This document shows, in pieces, positions 6,778 through 13,622 of a stretch of DNA of 16,689 nucleotides. The position numbers and the translations under genes are program-made. The notes beneath the pieces are model-generated. The model had not been told where the DNA came from. It did no database searches and saw only the letters and a list, made by a program, of their open reading frames with translations. Each line of letters begins with the position of its first letter. The stretch's first letter is position 1. The DNA comes from Thermoflexales bacterium (GTDB lineage: Bacteria; Chloroflexota; Anaerolineae; J036; Brachytrichaceae): positions 1 through 16,689 of the forward strand of contig JAGOCU010000015.1 in NCBI GenBank assembly GCA_017998555.1, given 5' to 3'.

Positions 6778-7611
6778 ATGGACTTGCCCAATCCCGTCGA
6801 CGGCGCAGATTTTGCGTCTGCGGGGAATCCTTCGCCGCAGACCATTACGGCGCTGATTATCACCCGTAATGAGGGCGCAAACATCGGGCGCTGTTTGCGG
6901 AGCGTTGCCTGGGCCGATGCGCGCATTGTGGTCGATTCGGGCAGCGTTGACGCCACCGTCGATATCGCGAGCCGGCTCGGCGCGGTGGTCGTTCACCACA
7001 ACTGGGAAGGGTATTCACTTCAGCGCAACTTTGGCGCCTCCCTCGTGCGTAGCGGCTGGATCCTGGTGGTCGATGCGGACGAGCGCGTGTCGCCCGCGCT
7101 GCGCGACGAAATCAAGGCGTTTGTCGGGCGCGCGCCCGCGAGCATGGTGGCGGCGCGGATTCCCCGCCGGGACTGGATGTTTGGCCGGTTTGTCGCGTAT
7201 GGCTCCTGGCGCAACGAGCGCCACATTCGTTTGTACCGGCAGGGCAAGGCGGTCTGGATCGGCGAGGTCCACGAGAGTCTGACCATCGACGGGGGCGTTG
7301 GTGAGCTCAACTCGCCCCTTTTGCACTTCTCTCACCTGACGATTGAGAAGTTCATCGCCAAACTCAACAGCTACACCGACATCGAGGCCCGCACGATGAA
7401 GGCCGCCGGCCAGTCGGTCGGGCTCGGACGGGCGGCGCTGGGCGCGCTCCGCGCCTTTCTCGGCCAGTATGTCCGCCTGCAAGGGTTTCGCGATGGCGGG
7501 CATGGGTTCATCCTCGCCGTTTACATGGCCCTGTATCACTTCACCACCCGGGCCAAGCTGTGGGCGCTGAACAACGCAAATACACCGCCGCCAGACCCGG
7601 AGGACGCATGA
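6778..7611 (+). CDS. GT2-family glycosyltransferase, WaaE/KdtX-like
   Basis: A 277-residue inverting GT-A glycosyltransferase. ITALIITRNEGANIGRCLRSV (23-43) is the nucleotide-binding start, VVDSGSVDAT (51-60) the UDP-binding Asp region, and VVDADERVS (97-105) contains the metal-binding DxD (Asp99 and Asp101). RRDWMFGRFVAYGSW and VHESL match the WaaE/KdtX subgroup, which adds a beta-linked hexose to lipopolysaccharide core in Gram-negatives. Here it more likely acts on another lipid-linked glycan. The first 20 residues before the catalytic domain are not conserved-looking, but the ATG at 6778 fits the promoter geometry. The TGA stop overlaps the next ATG (ATGA), indicating an operon. Confidence 0.88.
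   Translation: MDLPNPVDGADFASAGNPSPQTITALIITRNEGANIGRCLRSVAWADARIVVDSGSVDATVDIASRLGAVVVHHNWEGYSLQRNFGASLVRSGWILVVDADERVSPALRDEIKAFVGRAPASMVAARIPRRDWMFGRFVAYGSWRNERHIRLYRQGKAVWIGEVHESLTIDGGVGELNSPLLHFSHLTIEKFIAKLNSYTDIEARTMKAAGQSVGLGRAALGALRAFLGQYVRLQGFRDGGHGFILAVYMALYHFTTRAKLWALNNANTPPPDPEDA
7599..7603 (+). promoter_or_regulatory. Strong Shine-Dalgarno (GGAGG) deciding the methyltransferase start
   Basis: GGAGG stands four bases before the ATG at 7608, inside the end of the preceding GT2 gene. It picks this ATG over the upstream frame extension to 7560 and shows that the organism uses Shine-Dalgarno initiation for internal operon genes, in contrast to the apparently leaderless first genes. 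Confidence 0.8.
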
Positions 7612-8402
7612 ACGCGAGCGTCTGTCCGCTGTGCGGGTCCGCCGACTGCGCGCAGATCTACCCGAGCTTCGCCCGCTGCGCCCAGTGCGGCCTGGTTCGG
7701 ACCGACCCGCCGCCCGCGCCGTCGCCGAGCGACGACGGAATCTACGGCAGCGACTATTTCACCGAGCGCAACGCCTATTTGTCCCGGCGCGATGAGTTCA
7801 ACCAGTACTTTGTCGCGCTCATGGATCAGGTCGCGGCCGAGAAGCCCGGCGGGCGTTTACTCGACGTGGGCTGCGGTCCCGGGCTATTGCTGGAAGAGGC
7901 CCGCCGGCGCGGATATACGGTCGCCGGTTGCGATGTGTCGGCCTGGGCGGTCGAGTACGCCCGCCAGCGCGGGCTGGATGCGCGGGCCGGCCTGCTCGAA
8001 GCCCTGGCCTATCCCACGGCGAGTATCGATGTTGCGCTCGCCAATCACACCCTCGAGCATGTGCCGGACCCGCTCCCGTTTCTGCGCGAGATGGGCCGCA
8101 TCCTCAAGCCCGACGGCCTGCTGGTCATCGGGGTGCCCAACTTCGGCAGTCTGATGTCGGCAGTCATGCGCGAACGCTGGCATGCCTTGTTGCCCGATCA
8201 GCACTACTGGCATTTCACCCCGGCGACCCTGGCCCGAATGCTGCGGGCGGCCGGCTTTGCCCCGCGCCGTATCCACACCCAAACCGGCAGTCACAAGCAT
8301 GCCAGCCGGGCCCGGGCCCTGGCCCTGAACGCGGTCGTCGTCATCGCCAATATCGTCAACCGCGGCGAGAATCTTCTTGCGTTGTGTGGAAAGGCGGATT
8401 GA
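7608..8402 (+). CDS. Zinc-ribbon class I SAM-dependent methyltransferase
   Basis: A 264-residue protein with an N-terminal zinc ribbon, CPLC (Cys6, Cys9) and CAQC (Cys24, Cys27), followed by a Rossmann methyltransferase. Motif I is LLDVGCGPG (84-92), the acidic post-motif is VAGCDVSAWAVEYAR (105-119), LANHTLEHVPDP (144-155) is motif II, and LKPDGLLVIGVPNFGS follows. The closing WHFTPATLARMLRAAGF is typical of methyltransferase type 11/23 proteins found with glycosyltransferases, which methylate sugars of surface glycans. The start overlaps the upstream stop and has a GGAGG site. The next gene begins three bases after the stop codon. Confidence 0.88.
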   Translation: MNASVCPLCGSADCAQIYPSFARCAQCGLVRTDPPPAPSPSDDGIYGSDYFTERNAYLSRRDEFNQYFVALMDQVAAEKPGGRLLDVGCGPGLLLEEARRRGYTVAGCDVSAWAVEYARQRGLDARAGLLEALAYPTASIDVALANHTLEHVPDPLPFLREMGRILKPDGLLVIGVPNFGSLMSAVMRERWHALLPDQHYWHFTPATLARMLRAAGFAPRRIHTQTGSHKHASRARALALNAVVVIANIVNRGENLLALCGKAD

Positions 8403-8405
8403 GCG

Positions 8406-10058
8406 ATGCTGATGCGATGGATTGATCGCCCGGGCGGCCGCGCCCTGCCGCTCGTGGCCGGGGTCGCCTTTGGCGCGCTCTATCTCGCCCTGCTCACCCA
8501 GCAGTACATCGGGGATGGCATGCGCTGGTACGGGGCAATGGCGGGCCTGCGCCCGCCCGAGCTGGGCGGCAGCAACCACCTGCTCTATCCGCTTGTGGGA
8601 AAGCTGTGGTTCACGGCGGGGACGGCCCTGGGCATCCCGGCCAGCTACGCCCTCGCCCAATCGATGAACGCGGTGCTGGGCGGCGTGGCGTTGGGCTTCT
8701 ATTGCGCCATCGTTCAGGCTTGGACCGGGCGGGCCTGGCTCGCCCTGGCGGCCACGCTCACCCTCGGTCTGTCGCGGGCGTTTTCGCAGCATGGGGTTGA
8801 CATGACCGAGCCCATGCCCGGCGTCGCTTGCGTCATGGCGGCAATCTGGCTGGCCACCCGGCACGCGCTGCGGCCGGGCCCTCGCGGCCGGCTCCTCCTG
8901 GCCGGGGCGTTGCTGGGGCTGGGTGGCGCGATCTATCAGGCCAATATCCTCGCCGTGTTTGGCGCCTGCGCCCTGGTTGGGTTGGCCGGTCCGGCCCGCG
9001 GCCCGCGCGCCCGGTGGATCGACGCCGCCCTGGTCGGTCTGGCGGCTGGGGTGACCGCGGCCGCGCTTTATCTCAGCGCGTTTATGACCCTGGGCGGCGC
9101 GCGCACACTCGGCGAGGCCTTTGCGCTGAGCCTCGAGACCGAGAGCGCCCGCACCGCCGGGGCGTATGCCGAGATCAGCCTGCGCCGGGTCGGGGTGCTC
9201 ATCTTTGGCCTGGCCGATTCGCTGTATGGCATCCGGGGCGTCGATGGTCTGGGCACAAACCTGTTGGCGCGCGGGCTGACCCGGGAGGTCATCATCGCCC
9301 TGGTGGCGACGGGTGGCGGAGTGATCGTGCCTGGCGGAATTGCCGCGTTCTATGCGCTGCGGCGCCGGGCCGCGCGCGGGGAGGCCCAGGATGGCGAGGG
9401 CAGGACCCTGCTCGCCCTCTTGATCTGGCTTGTTCCGCAGCTTGGCCTGGCCCTCTATTTTGGCGGGCGCTATTCCAAATTGTGGATGTTGTCCCTGGCC
9501 GTCATTCTGTTGATGCTGGGCCTGATGCTGGCCGTCCTGCAGCGGCGGGCCGGCCGGTCGCCCCGGGTCTGGCGTGCCGCGGCGGTCCTGTTCGCCGGTG
9601 TGTGGGTGTTGCCCGTTGGCGTCATGGGTCTGGCGGCCAATCTCATCCCCGATCACCTGACCCCCCAGGCCTGCGCCATTGACGCTGGCAAGATCGACAC
9701 ACTGCTGAAGCCTCAGGATCTGCTGATCAGCGACTGGGGCGGGCTGGCCTGCGCGCCCGAGGCCCAAATGGCGACCTTCAGCCTGGCCGCGTCCGCCTTT
9801 GATCGGGGTTTGGTCGCCGACGGCGTGCGCCGCGATCTTGACGCGGCCGTGGCGGCGGCGCGCGCGCGCGGCGGCGCGGTCTACGTTCTCGGGTTGCTCG
9901 ATCTGTCCGCCGACGAATGGGAGCCCTTCCTCGGCCAGCGCCTGCATCTGCCGTTTGCGTTCCTGGCCCCCGAGCGCGCCCGCGCCGTCCCGAGCCTGGC
10001 ACTGGGCGCAACAACCCCCCAGGGCGCCATTCAGCATCTGTGGCAGGTGGCCCCATGA
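8406..10058 (+). CDS. Polytopic membrane protein, possible GT-C-fold glycosyltransferase
   Basis: A 550-residue protein with about 10-12 hydrophobic segments between residues 14 and 412 and a soluble C-terminal part (about 420-550) with GGLACAPEA and a Cys423/Cys449 pair. The first loop after helix 1 has GDGMRWYGAM (37-46) and then SNHLLYPLVGKLW (56-68). This arrangement, an acidic residue in the first extracytoplasmic loop followed by an 'NHLLYP/HPPLYP'-like motif, is that of GT-C enzymes that use polyprenyl-phosphate sugars. I cannot place it in a named family. It lies three bases after the methyltransferase and overlaps the next GT2 gene by ATGA, so it belongs to the operon. A polymerase or ligase role is also possible. 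Confidence 0.7.
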   Translation: MLMRWIDRPGGRALPLVAGVAFGALYLALLTQQYIGDGMRWYGAMAGLRPPELGGSNHLLYPLVGKLWFTAGTALGIPASYALAQSMNAVLGGVALGFYCAIVQAWTGRAWLALAATLTLGLSRAFSQHGVDMTEPMPGVACVMAAIWLATRHALRPGPRGRLLLAGALLGLGGAIYQANILAVFGACALVGLAGPARGPRARWIDAALVGLAAGVTAAALYLSAFMTLGGARTLGEAFALSLETESARTAGAYAEISLRRVGVLIFGLADSLYGIRGVDGLGTNLLARGLTREVIIALVATGGGVIVPGGIAAFYALRRRAARGEAQDGEGRTLLALLIWLVPQLGLALYFGGRYSKLWMLSLAVILLMLGLMLAVLQRRAGRSPRVWRAAAVLFAGVWVLPVGVMGLAANLIPDHLTPQACAIDAGKIDTLLKPQDLLISDWGGLACAPEAQMATFSLAASAFDRGLVADGVRRDLDAAVAAARARGGAVYVLGLLDLSADEWEPFLGQRLHLPFAFLAPERARAVPSLALGATTPQGAIQHLWQVAP

Positions 10059-10951
10059 GCACGCCTGAATTGAGCATCTGCATCATCAATCACAGGACGC
10101 CGGCGCTCACCCGGCAGTGCCTGCAGTCGATTGCCGACACCGCCGGCGAGCTGGCGATCGAAGTGCTGCTCGTCAACAACACCGCCGATGCCTGCGACGT
10201 GAGTGGCATTCGCGGGCCCGAGGGCGCGCCGCTCGAAGTCGCCTTCATCCAGAACGCCGCCCCGCTCGGATTCTCGGCCAACCAGAACCAGATGCTGCGT
10301 CGCGCGACCGGCGGCTACCTCATGCCCCTGAATTCGGACATCATCGTCCACCCCGGCGCGCTGCAGGGCCTGGTGGCATTTATGGACGCGCATCCACTTT
10401 GCGGGCTGGCCGGGCCCAAACTGCTGCACGGCGATGGCGGTCTGCAGCGCTCCTGTCGCACCTTTCCGACGGGGATGACCTGCCTTCTCGAGACCTCGGG
10501 TCTTTGGCGCCTCTTCCAGAACAGCCGCTGGATAGGCCAGGCGTACGCCCTGGTGGATCCCCATGACCGGCAACGCCAGGTGGACTGGCTGAGCGGGGCC
10601 TGTCTGATCGCGCGGGCAGAGGCGTACCGAGATGTGGGTGGCTACGACGATGCGCTGCTGCCCATGTATGCCGAAGACCTTGATTGGTGCTGGCGCCTGG
10701 CCCGTTTCGGCTGGGAGGTGTGGTTCACCCCCATGTCGGTCATGACCCATTTGGAGAATGCGACCCCGATGGACGATCGGGCCGTGGTCATGCAGCGCGC
10801 CACGTACGATTTTGTCCGGGCGCGCTATCCGGCCTCGCGCTGGCGCGGCATTCGGATGGGGACTGCCGCGGGTCTGGCCTTTCGATGGATGCTCTCCCGC
10901 CGTCCCGAGCAACGGGCGGCGCTGGGCCGCCGCATCGCGATGCGCGTATGA
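10055..10951 (+). CDS. GT2-family glycosyltransferase, WbbL/rhamnosyltransferase-like (first of tandem pair)
   Basis: A 298-residue GT-A enzyme. LSICIINHRTPALTRQCLQSI (6-26) is the nucleotide-binding start, PLGFSANQNQML (70-81) the subgroup loop, and LNSDIIVHPGAL (92-103) carries the metal-binding NSD (Asp95). SGACLIARAEAYRDVGGYD with YAEDLDWCWRL (205-215) places the catalytic acid at Glu207/Asp208. This is the layout of WbbL-like enzymes that transfer rhamnose or a similar deoxysugar. The ATG at 10055 overlaps the upstream stop and follows a GGTGG sequence; the open frame to 9917 lies within the GT-C-like gene and is not conserved-looking. It closely resembles the next protein, especially around AFMDAHP. 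Confidence 0.88.
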   Translation: MSTPELSICIINHRTPALTRQCLQSIADTAGELAIEVLLVNNTADACDVSGIRGPEGAPLEVAFIQNAAPLGFSANQNQMLRRATGGYLMPLNSDIIVHPGALQGLVAFMDAHPLCGLAGPKLLHGDGGLQRSCRTFPTGMTCLLETSGLWRLFQNSRWIGQAYALVDPHDRQRQVDWLSGACLIARAEAYRDVGGYDDALLPMYAEDLDWCWRLARFGWEVWFTPMSVMTHLENATPMDDRAVVMQRATYDFVRARYPASRWRGIRMGTAAGLAFRWMLSRRPEQRAALGRRIAMRV

Positions 10952-10976
10952 TGCCCGATCGTCGCGCTGACTCATC

Positions 10977-11882
10977 ATGACCCCGCCTGATCTCTCCGTC
11001 GTCGTCCTGACCTACAACACGCGCAAGCTGACCCTGGCTTGTCTGCGTTCGTTGTACGCCCAGGCCGAGATCGCGCGCTGCGAGGTCATCGTCGTCGATA
11101 ACGCCTCGGGCGACCGCACCGCCGAGGCCGTCGCGGAGGAATATGCGGGGGCTCAACTCATTCGCGCCCCGAAAAACCTCGGCTTTGGCGGTGGGAACAA
11201 TCTTGGGTTGATCGCCGCCCGCGGGCGGCATGTCCTGCTGCTCAACTCGGATACTGAAGTCCAGCCCGGAGCCCTGTCGGCTCTCATCGCATTCATGGAC
11301 GCCCATCCCGAAGCGGGGGCGTGCGGTCCGATGCTGTTGAACACCGACGGATCGCTCCAGCCTTCCGGACGCGCCCTGCCGACGGCGGGGTCGGTCTTCC
11401 TCGATATGACCCGCCTGTATCGGCTGACCCGCCGGGATGTCTTTGTCGAGCCCGGACGGGACTACAACCAGGTCAAGCGGGTGGGCGAGATCTCTGGGGC
11501 GGCCCTGCTGATCCGGCATGCGCTCTACGAGCGCATCGGCGGTTTCGACACGGGCCTGTTCCTGTTCTACGAGGATGTCGATCTGTGCAAGCGGGTCGGC
11601 GACGCTGGCTTCGGGGTCTTCTACGTGCCGGAGGCGAAGGTCATGCATCATTGGGGCGGCACGATGAAGAAGATCTCCGAGACCGCCTATCGGGCCGGGC
11701 AGGACAGCCTGCGCTACTACTTTGCCAAGCATCATCGCCGGCCGGCCCAGATCTTCGTTGCCGTGCTGCTGCTGATGAAGGAGATCGCGTTCACCCTGGC
11801 GTCGATCGCGCGCGGCCGGCGCCATGAGTACTACTTCCATCGCAAGATGCTGTCCAGGCTGATGAAGCCGTTGGATCGATAA
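10977..11882 (+). CDS. GT2-family glycosyltransferase, WbbL/rhamnosyltransferase-like (second of tandem pair)
   Basis: A 301-residue GT-A enzyme with all family landmarks: LSVVVLTYNTRKLTLACLRS (6-25), VIVVDNASGD (37-46), KNLGFGGGNNLG (66-77), LLNSDTEVQPGAL (88-100, NSD with Asp92), SGAALLIRHALYERIGGFD (173-191) and LFYEDVDLCKRV (196-207). A hydrophobic stretch at about 257-277 near the C-terminus may dock to the membrane. It shares LNSD, PGAL, AFMDAHP and LLNTDGSLQ-type segments in the same order with the previous protein, so the pair probably arose by duplication and each adds one sugar. It starts 25 bases after its neighbour with no clear Shine-Dalgarno site. It is the last gene before the palindromic repeat region. 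Confidence 0.9.
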   Translation: MTPPDLSVVVLTYNTRKLTLACLRSLYAQAEIARCEVIVVDNASGDRTAEAVAEEYAGAQLIRAPKNLGFGGGNNLGLIAARGRHVLLLNSDTEVQPGALSALIAFMDAHPEAGACGPMLLNTDGSLQPSGRALPTAGSVFLDMTRLYRLTRRDVFVEPGRDYNQVKRVGEISGAALLIRHALYERIGGFDTGLFLFYEDVDLCKRVGDAGFGVFYVPEAKVMHHWGGTMKKISETAYRAGQDSLRYYFAKHHRRPAQIFVAVLLLMKEIAFTLASIARGRRHEYYFHRKMLSRLMKPLDR

Positions 11883-12070
11883 ACACGCTGCACCATGCTT
11901 ACACTGCTCCTAGATCCGCCACGGGCCACCGCCAAGCACATTGCTTATGCCGTCATCCCCGCGAAAGCGCAATGGCATTAAGTTAGTGACGACTTCACCA
12001 GAACCGATGCGCAACGCACATGTGTTTGAATGCATGGTCGCAGTCAAGCCGTTGGAGACACGATGTCAGT

Positions 12071-12162
12071 ACCTGGCCCTGCAAGGGCCACATGAGATAG
12101 CCCAGGGCAAAGCCCTGGGTCACGCCGCCAAACACAGGATCAGCCCTGAAGGGGCGAAATAC
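12071..12162 (+). repeat. REP-like hairpin repeat unit, first copy
   Basis: The unit holds three hairpins in order: TGGCCCT-GCA-AGGGCCA (12074-12090), CCCAGGGC-AAA-GCCCTGGG (12101-12119) and GCCC...GGGC around GAA (12143-12155). This wording (CCCAGGGC...GCCCTGGG then a CCCTGAAxGGGCGA block) resembles an abundant bacterial intergenic repeat type, often compared with REP/BIME elements. The second copy lies opposite at 12209-12300. Confidence 0.7.
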
Positions 12163-12208
12163 GGATCGGTTCAATGGCCGGACCTGGCTGGTCGAAAGTC
12201 CTTGTGTG

Positions 12209-12300
12209 CCATGTCGCCCTTTCAGGGTTGGAATCGGGCGGGCATCGGTTTCCCAGGGCTTTGCCCTGGGCTGTCTCATTCGGCCCCTTCGGGGCCGGGG
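12209..12300 (-). repeat. REP-like hairpin repeat unit, second copy in inverted orientation
   Basis: Read on the minus strand it repeats the first copy with the same spacing. CGGCCCC-GAA-GGGGCCG occupies 12281-12297, CCCAGGGC-AAA-GCCCTGGG occupies 12252-12270, and an ACCCTGAAAGGGC block occupies 12216-12228. The centres of all three hairpins mirror those of the first copy about 12185.5. The flanking ATGAGA-AGCCCAGGG text is also shared. Confidence 0.7.
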
Positions 12301-12431
12301 ACCACGTGCGTCACCAATCCGCTGCCATTGCGCTTTCGCGGGGATGACGGCATAGGGCCGGCGCTTCGCCAAGGCCGCGCCGGGCTGAACGCGCCTGTTC
12401 GCGCGAGATGGATTGAACGCAGGCCTGAACC

Positions 12432-13562
12432 ATGAAAATCGCGATGTTCACATCCTGGCAGGTGCGTTGCGGCATCGCCGACTACGCCTCGGAGCTCGTT
12501 GGCGGGCTGCGCGGATTGCCAGAGACTGAGGTTGACGTCGTCGCCTATGATCGTGAGGTCCATCCCCGGGCCGACTACGTGCGCTGGGGCCAGGCCCTCA
12601 ACAGCGGCGAGGTCGCCCACATCCAGCATGAGTACAGCTTCTTTGGCTATCTCCTGCCCTGGCGCAATCAGTTCGGCCCGCTCGTGTCGCAGGTCCAGCG
12701 CCCGCTGGTGATCACCCGCCACGTCAGCTTTGATGGCCCGCTGACGGTGCCGGGCCGCGGGGTCAAACACGCGATCCGTCAGGTCAAGTGGGCGATGTAC
12801 AACCGCTGGCTCGGCCCGTATGCCCGCCAGCTGAACAAGGATACGTTTGACATCGCCCAGCGGATCATCGTGCTGAGCGGCCGGCTGAAGGATCACCTGG
12901 TGGCGCGCGGGGTCGACCCGGGCAAGATCCGCGTCATCCCCGGTGGCGCGCCGGCGGTCCCGCCTGCCGCGGGCGGCGCGGCCGTGCGGGCTCGCTATGG
13001 CTGGGAGGGCAAGCGGGTGATCGGGCAGTTCGGCTATCTCGCCCCGCCCAAGGGTCATGCGCTGGCGCTCGAGGCACTCGCCCGCCTGCCGGAAGATTAC
13101 GCCCTGCTCATCGCAGGCGGGCCCCGGCTGGCGGCGCACCGCTCGTTTCAGGCCGAGATCGAGGCCAGAATCGCGGCGCTGGGATTGGGCGGTCGCGTCC
13201 AGATCACCGGATTCCTCCCCGCCGCCGATGTGCCAGCCCACATCGACGCCTGTGACGCGCTGGTGTATCCCTACACCCACGCCGACTTCTCGTACTCGGT
13301 CGCGACGGGGCTGGCCTACGGCAGCGTGCCGGTAGTCGCCTCAGACGTCTACGGCCACCGCGAGATCGGCGGGTATTGCCCGGGGATGACCCTCTTTCGC
13401 AGCGGCGACGCCGTGGCCCTGGCCGCCGCCCTGCGCCGGGTCGTGGAGGACGCGGGCGTCCGGGCCGAGGCAAAACTCGGCATGACTCGTTATGCTCGCG
13501 AGTTCTCCTGGCCGGCCATCGCGGCCCGCACGCGCGCGGTGTACGCGGAAATCGCCGTTTGA
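12432..13562 (+). CDS. GT4-family (GT-B fold) glycosyltransferase
   Basis: A 376-residue GT-B glycosyltransferase. MFTSWQVRCGIADYASELV (5-23) is the N-terminal glycine loop region, and HIQHEYSFFG (63-72) is typical of this GT4 subgroup. VIGQFGYLAPPKGHALALEAL (196-216) holds the donor-binding Lys207, and VQITGFLPAADVPAHIDACDALVYPYT follows. In place of the canonical E-x7-E it reads DFSYSVATGLAYGSVPVVASD (285-305), so the first Glu is replaced and only an Asp lies near; several GT4 subgroups have such changes. It stands alone after the palindromic element with its own, unrecognised promoter; an AGG about eight bases upstream is the only Shine-Dalgarno hint. It converges on pheS. Confidence 0.87.
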   Translation: MKIAMFTSWQVRCGIADYASELVGGLRGLPETEVDVVAYDREVHPRADYVRWGQALNSGEVAHIQHEYSFFGYLLPWRNQFGPLVSQVQRPLVITRHVSFDGPLTVPGRGVKHAIRQVKWAMYNRWLGPYARQLNKDTFDIAQRIIVLSGRLKDHLVARGVDPGKIRVIPGGAPAVPPAAGGAAVRARYGWEGKRVIGQFGYLAPPKGHALALEALARLPEDYALLIAGGPRLAAHRSFQAEIEARIAALGLGGRVQITGFLPAADVPAHIDACDALVYPYTHADFSYSVATGLAYGSVPVVASDVYGHREIGGYCPGMTLFRSGDAVALAAALRRVVEDAGVRAEAKLGMTRYAREFSWPAIAARTRAVYAEIAV

Positions 13563-13568
13563 TTCACG

Positions 13569-13617
13569 CGCAGGAAAGGCAGTCCCGCGGCGAAGCCGCG
13601 GGACTGCCTTTCCTGCG
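13569..13617. terminator. Perfect 23-bp hairpin, bidirectional terminator between GT4 and pheS
   Basis: Arms 13569-13591 and 13595-13617 are exact reverse complements around a GAA loop. It fills the 60-base gap between two convergent genes. On the plus strand the stem is followed by ATTTTC, a short T-run, so it can serve as an intrinsic terminator for the GT4. On the minus strand, no T-tract follows for pheS. It shares arm and loop length with 368-416. Confidence 0.75.
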
Positions 13618-13622
13618 ATTTT

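Larger units (their letters stand above)
11946..12354. mobile_element. Putative non-autonomous element (MITE-like) with 32-bp perfect terminal inverted repeats
   Basis: Bases 11946-11977 are the exact reverse complement of 12323-12354, and a weaker match continues inward for about 14 bases with the same spacing (TTxGTGACG on both arms). The ends read TATGCCGTCATCCCCGCG, so a TA lies at each outer edge, which would fit a TA target duplication. The TA is part of the palindrome, so this is not proof. No transposase is encoded. Inside lie the REP-like units listed separately. The surrounding 11883-11945 and 12355-12431 stretches hold nothing I can recognise beyond a possible upstream region for the GT4 gene. 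The whole 549-base intergenic region has no credible gene. Confidence 0.55.

Noticed and set aside
7884..10037. 717-codon minus-strand open frame
   Set aside because: Antisense to the methyltransferase and GT-C-like genes; low-complexity and without domains, while the plus strand has clear motifs.
9917..10054. Longer N-terminus for the GT2 at 10055
   Set aside because: It lies inside the GT-C-like gene, is arginine/proline-rich, and the ATGA overlap with a GGTGG site supports 10055.
10947..10952. TATGAT resembling a -10 box before the last GT2 gene
   Set aside because: It overlaps the stop of the previous gene and has no matching -35; the 25-base gap suggests cotranscription.
12071..12300. 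CRISPR-like series of palindromic repeats
   Set aside because: Hairpins occur in mirror order, not as direct repeats with regular spacers, and no cas gene is near.
11883..12431. Structured non-coding RNA or riboswitch before the GT4
   Set aside because: The folding is explained by inverted repeat units; no known riboswitch core was recognised.
11941..12435. Open frame of 164 codons (plus) and one on the minus strand at 11995-12372 in the intergenic repeat region
   Set aside because: They run through inverted repeats and hairpins; peptide text such as SPRKRNG and SPFQGW is what these repeats give in any frame. No domain, ribosome site or codon pattern supports a gene.
12276..13280. 334-codon minus-strand open frame
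   Set aside because: Shadow of the GT4 gene extending into the repeat region; no motifs.
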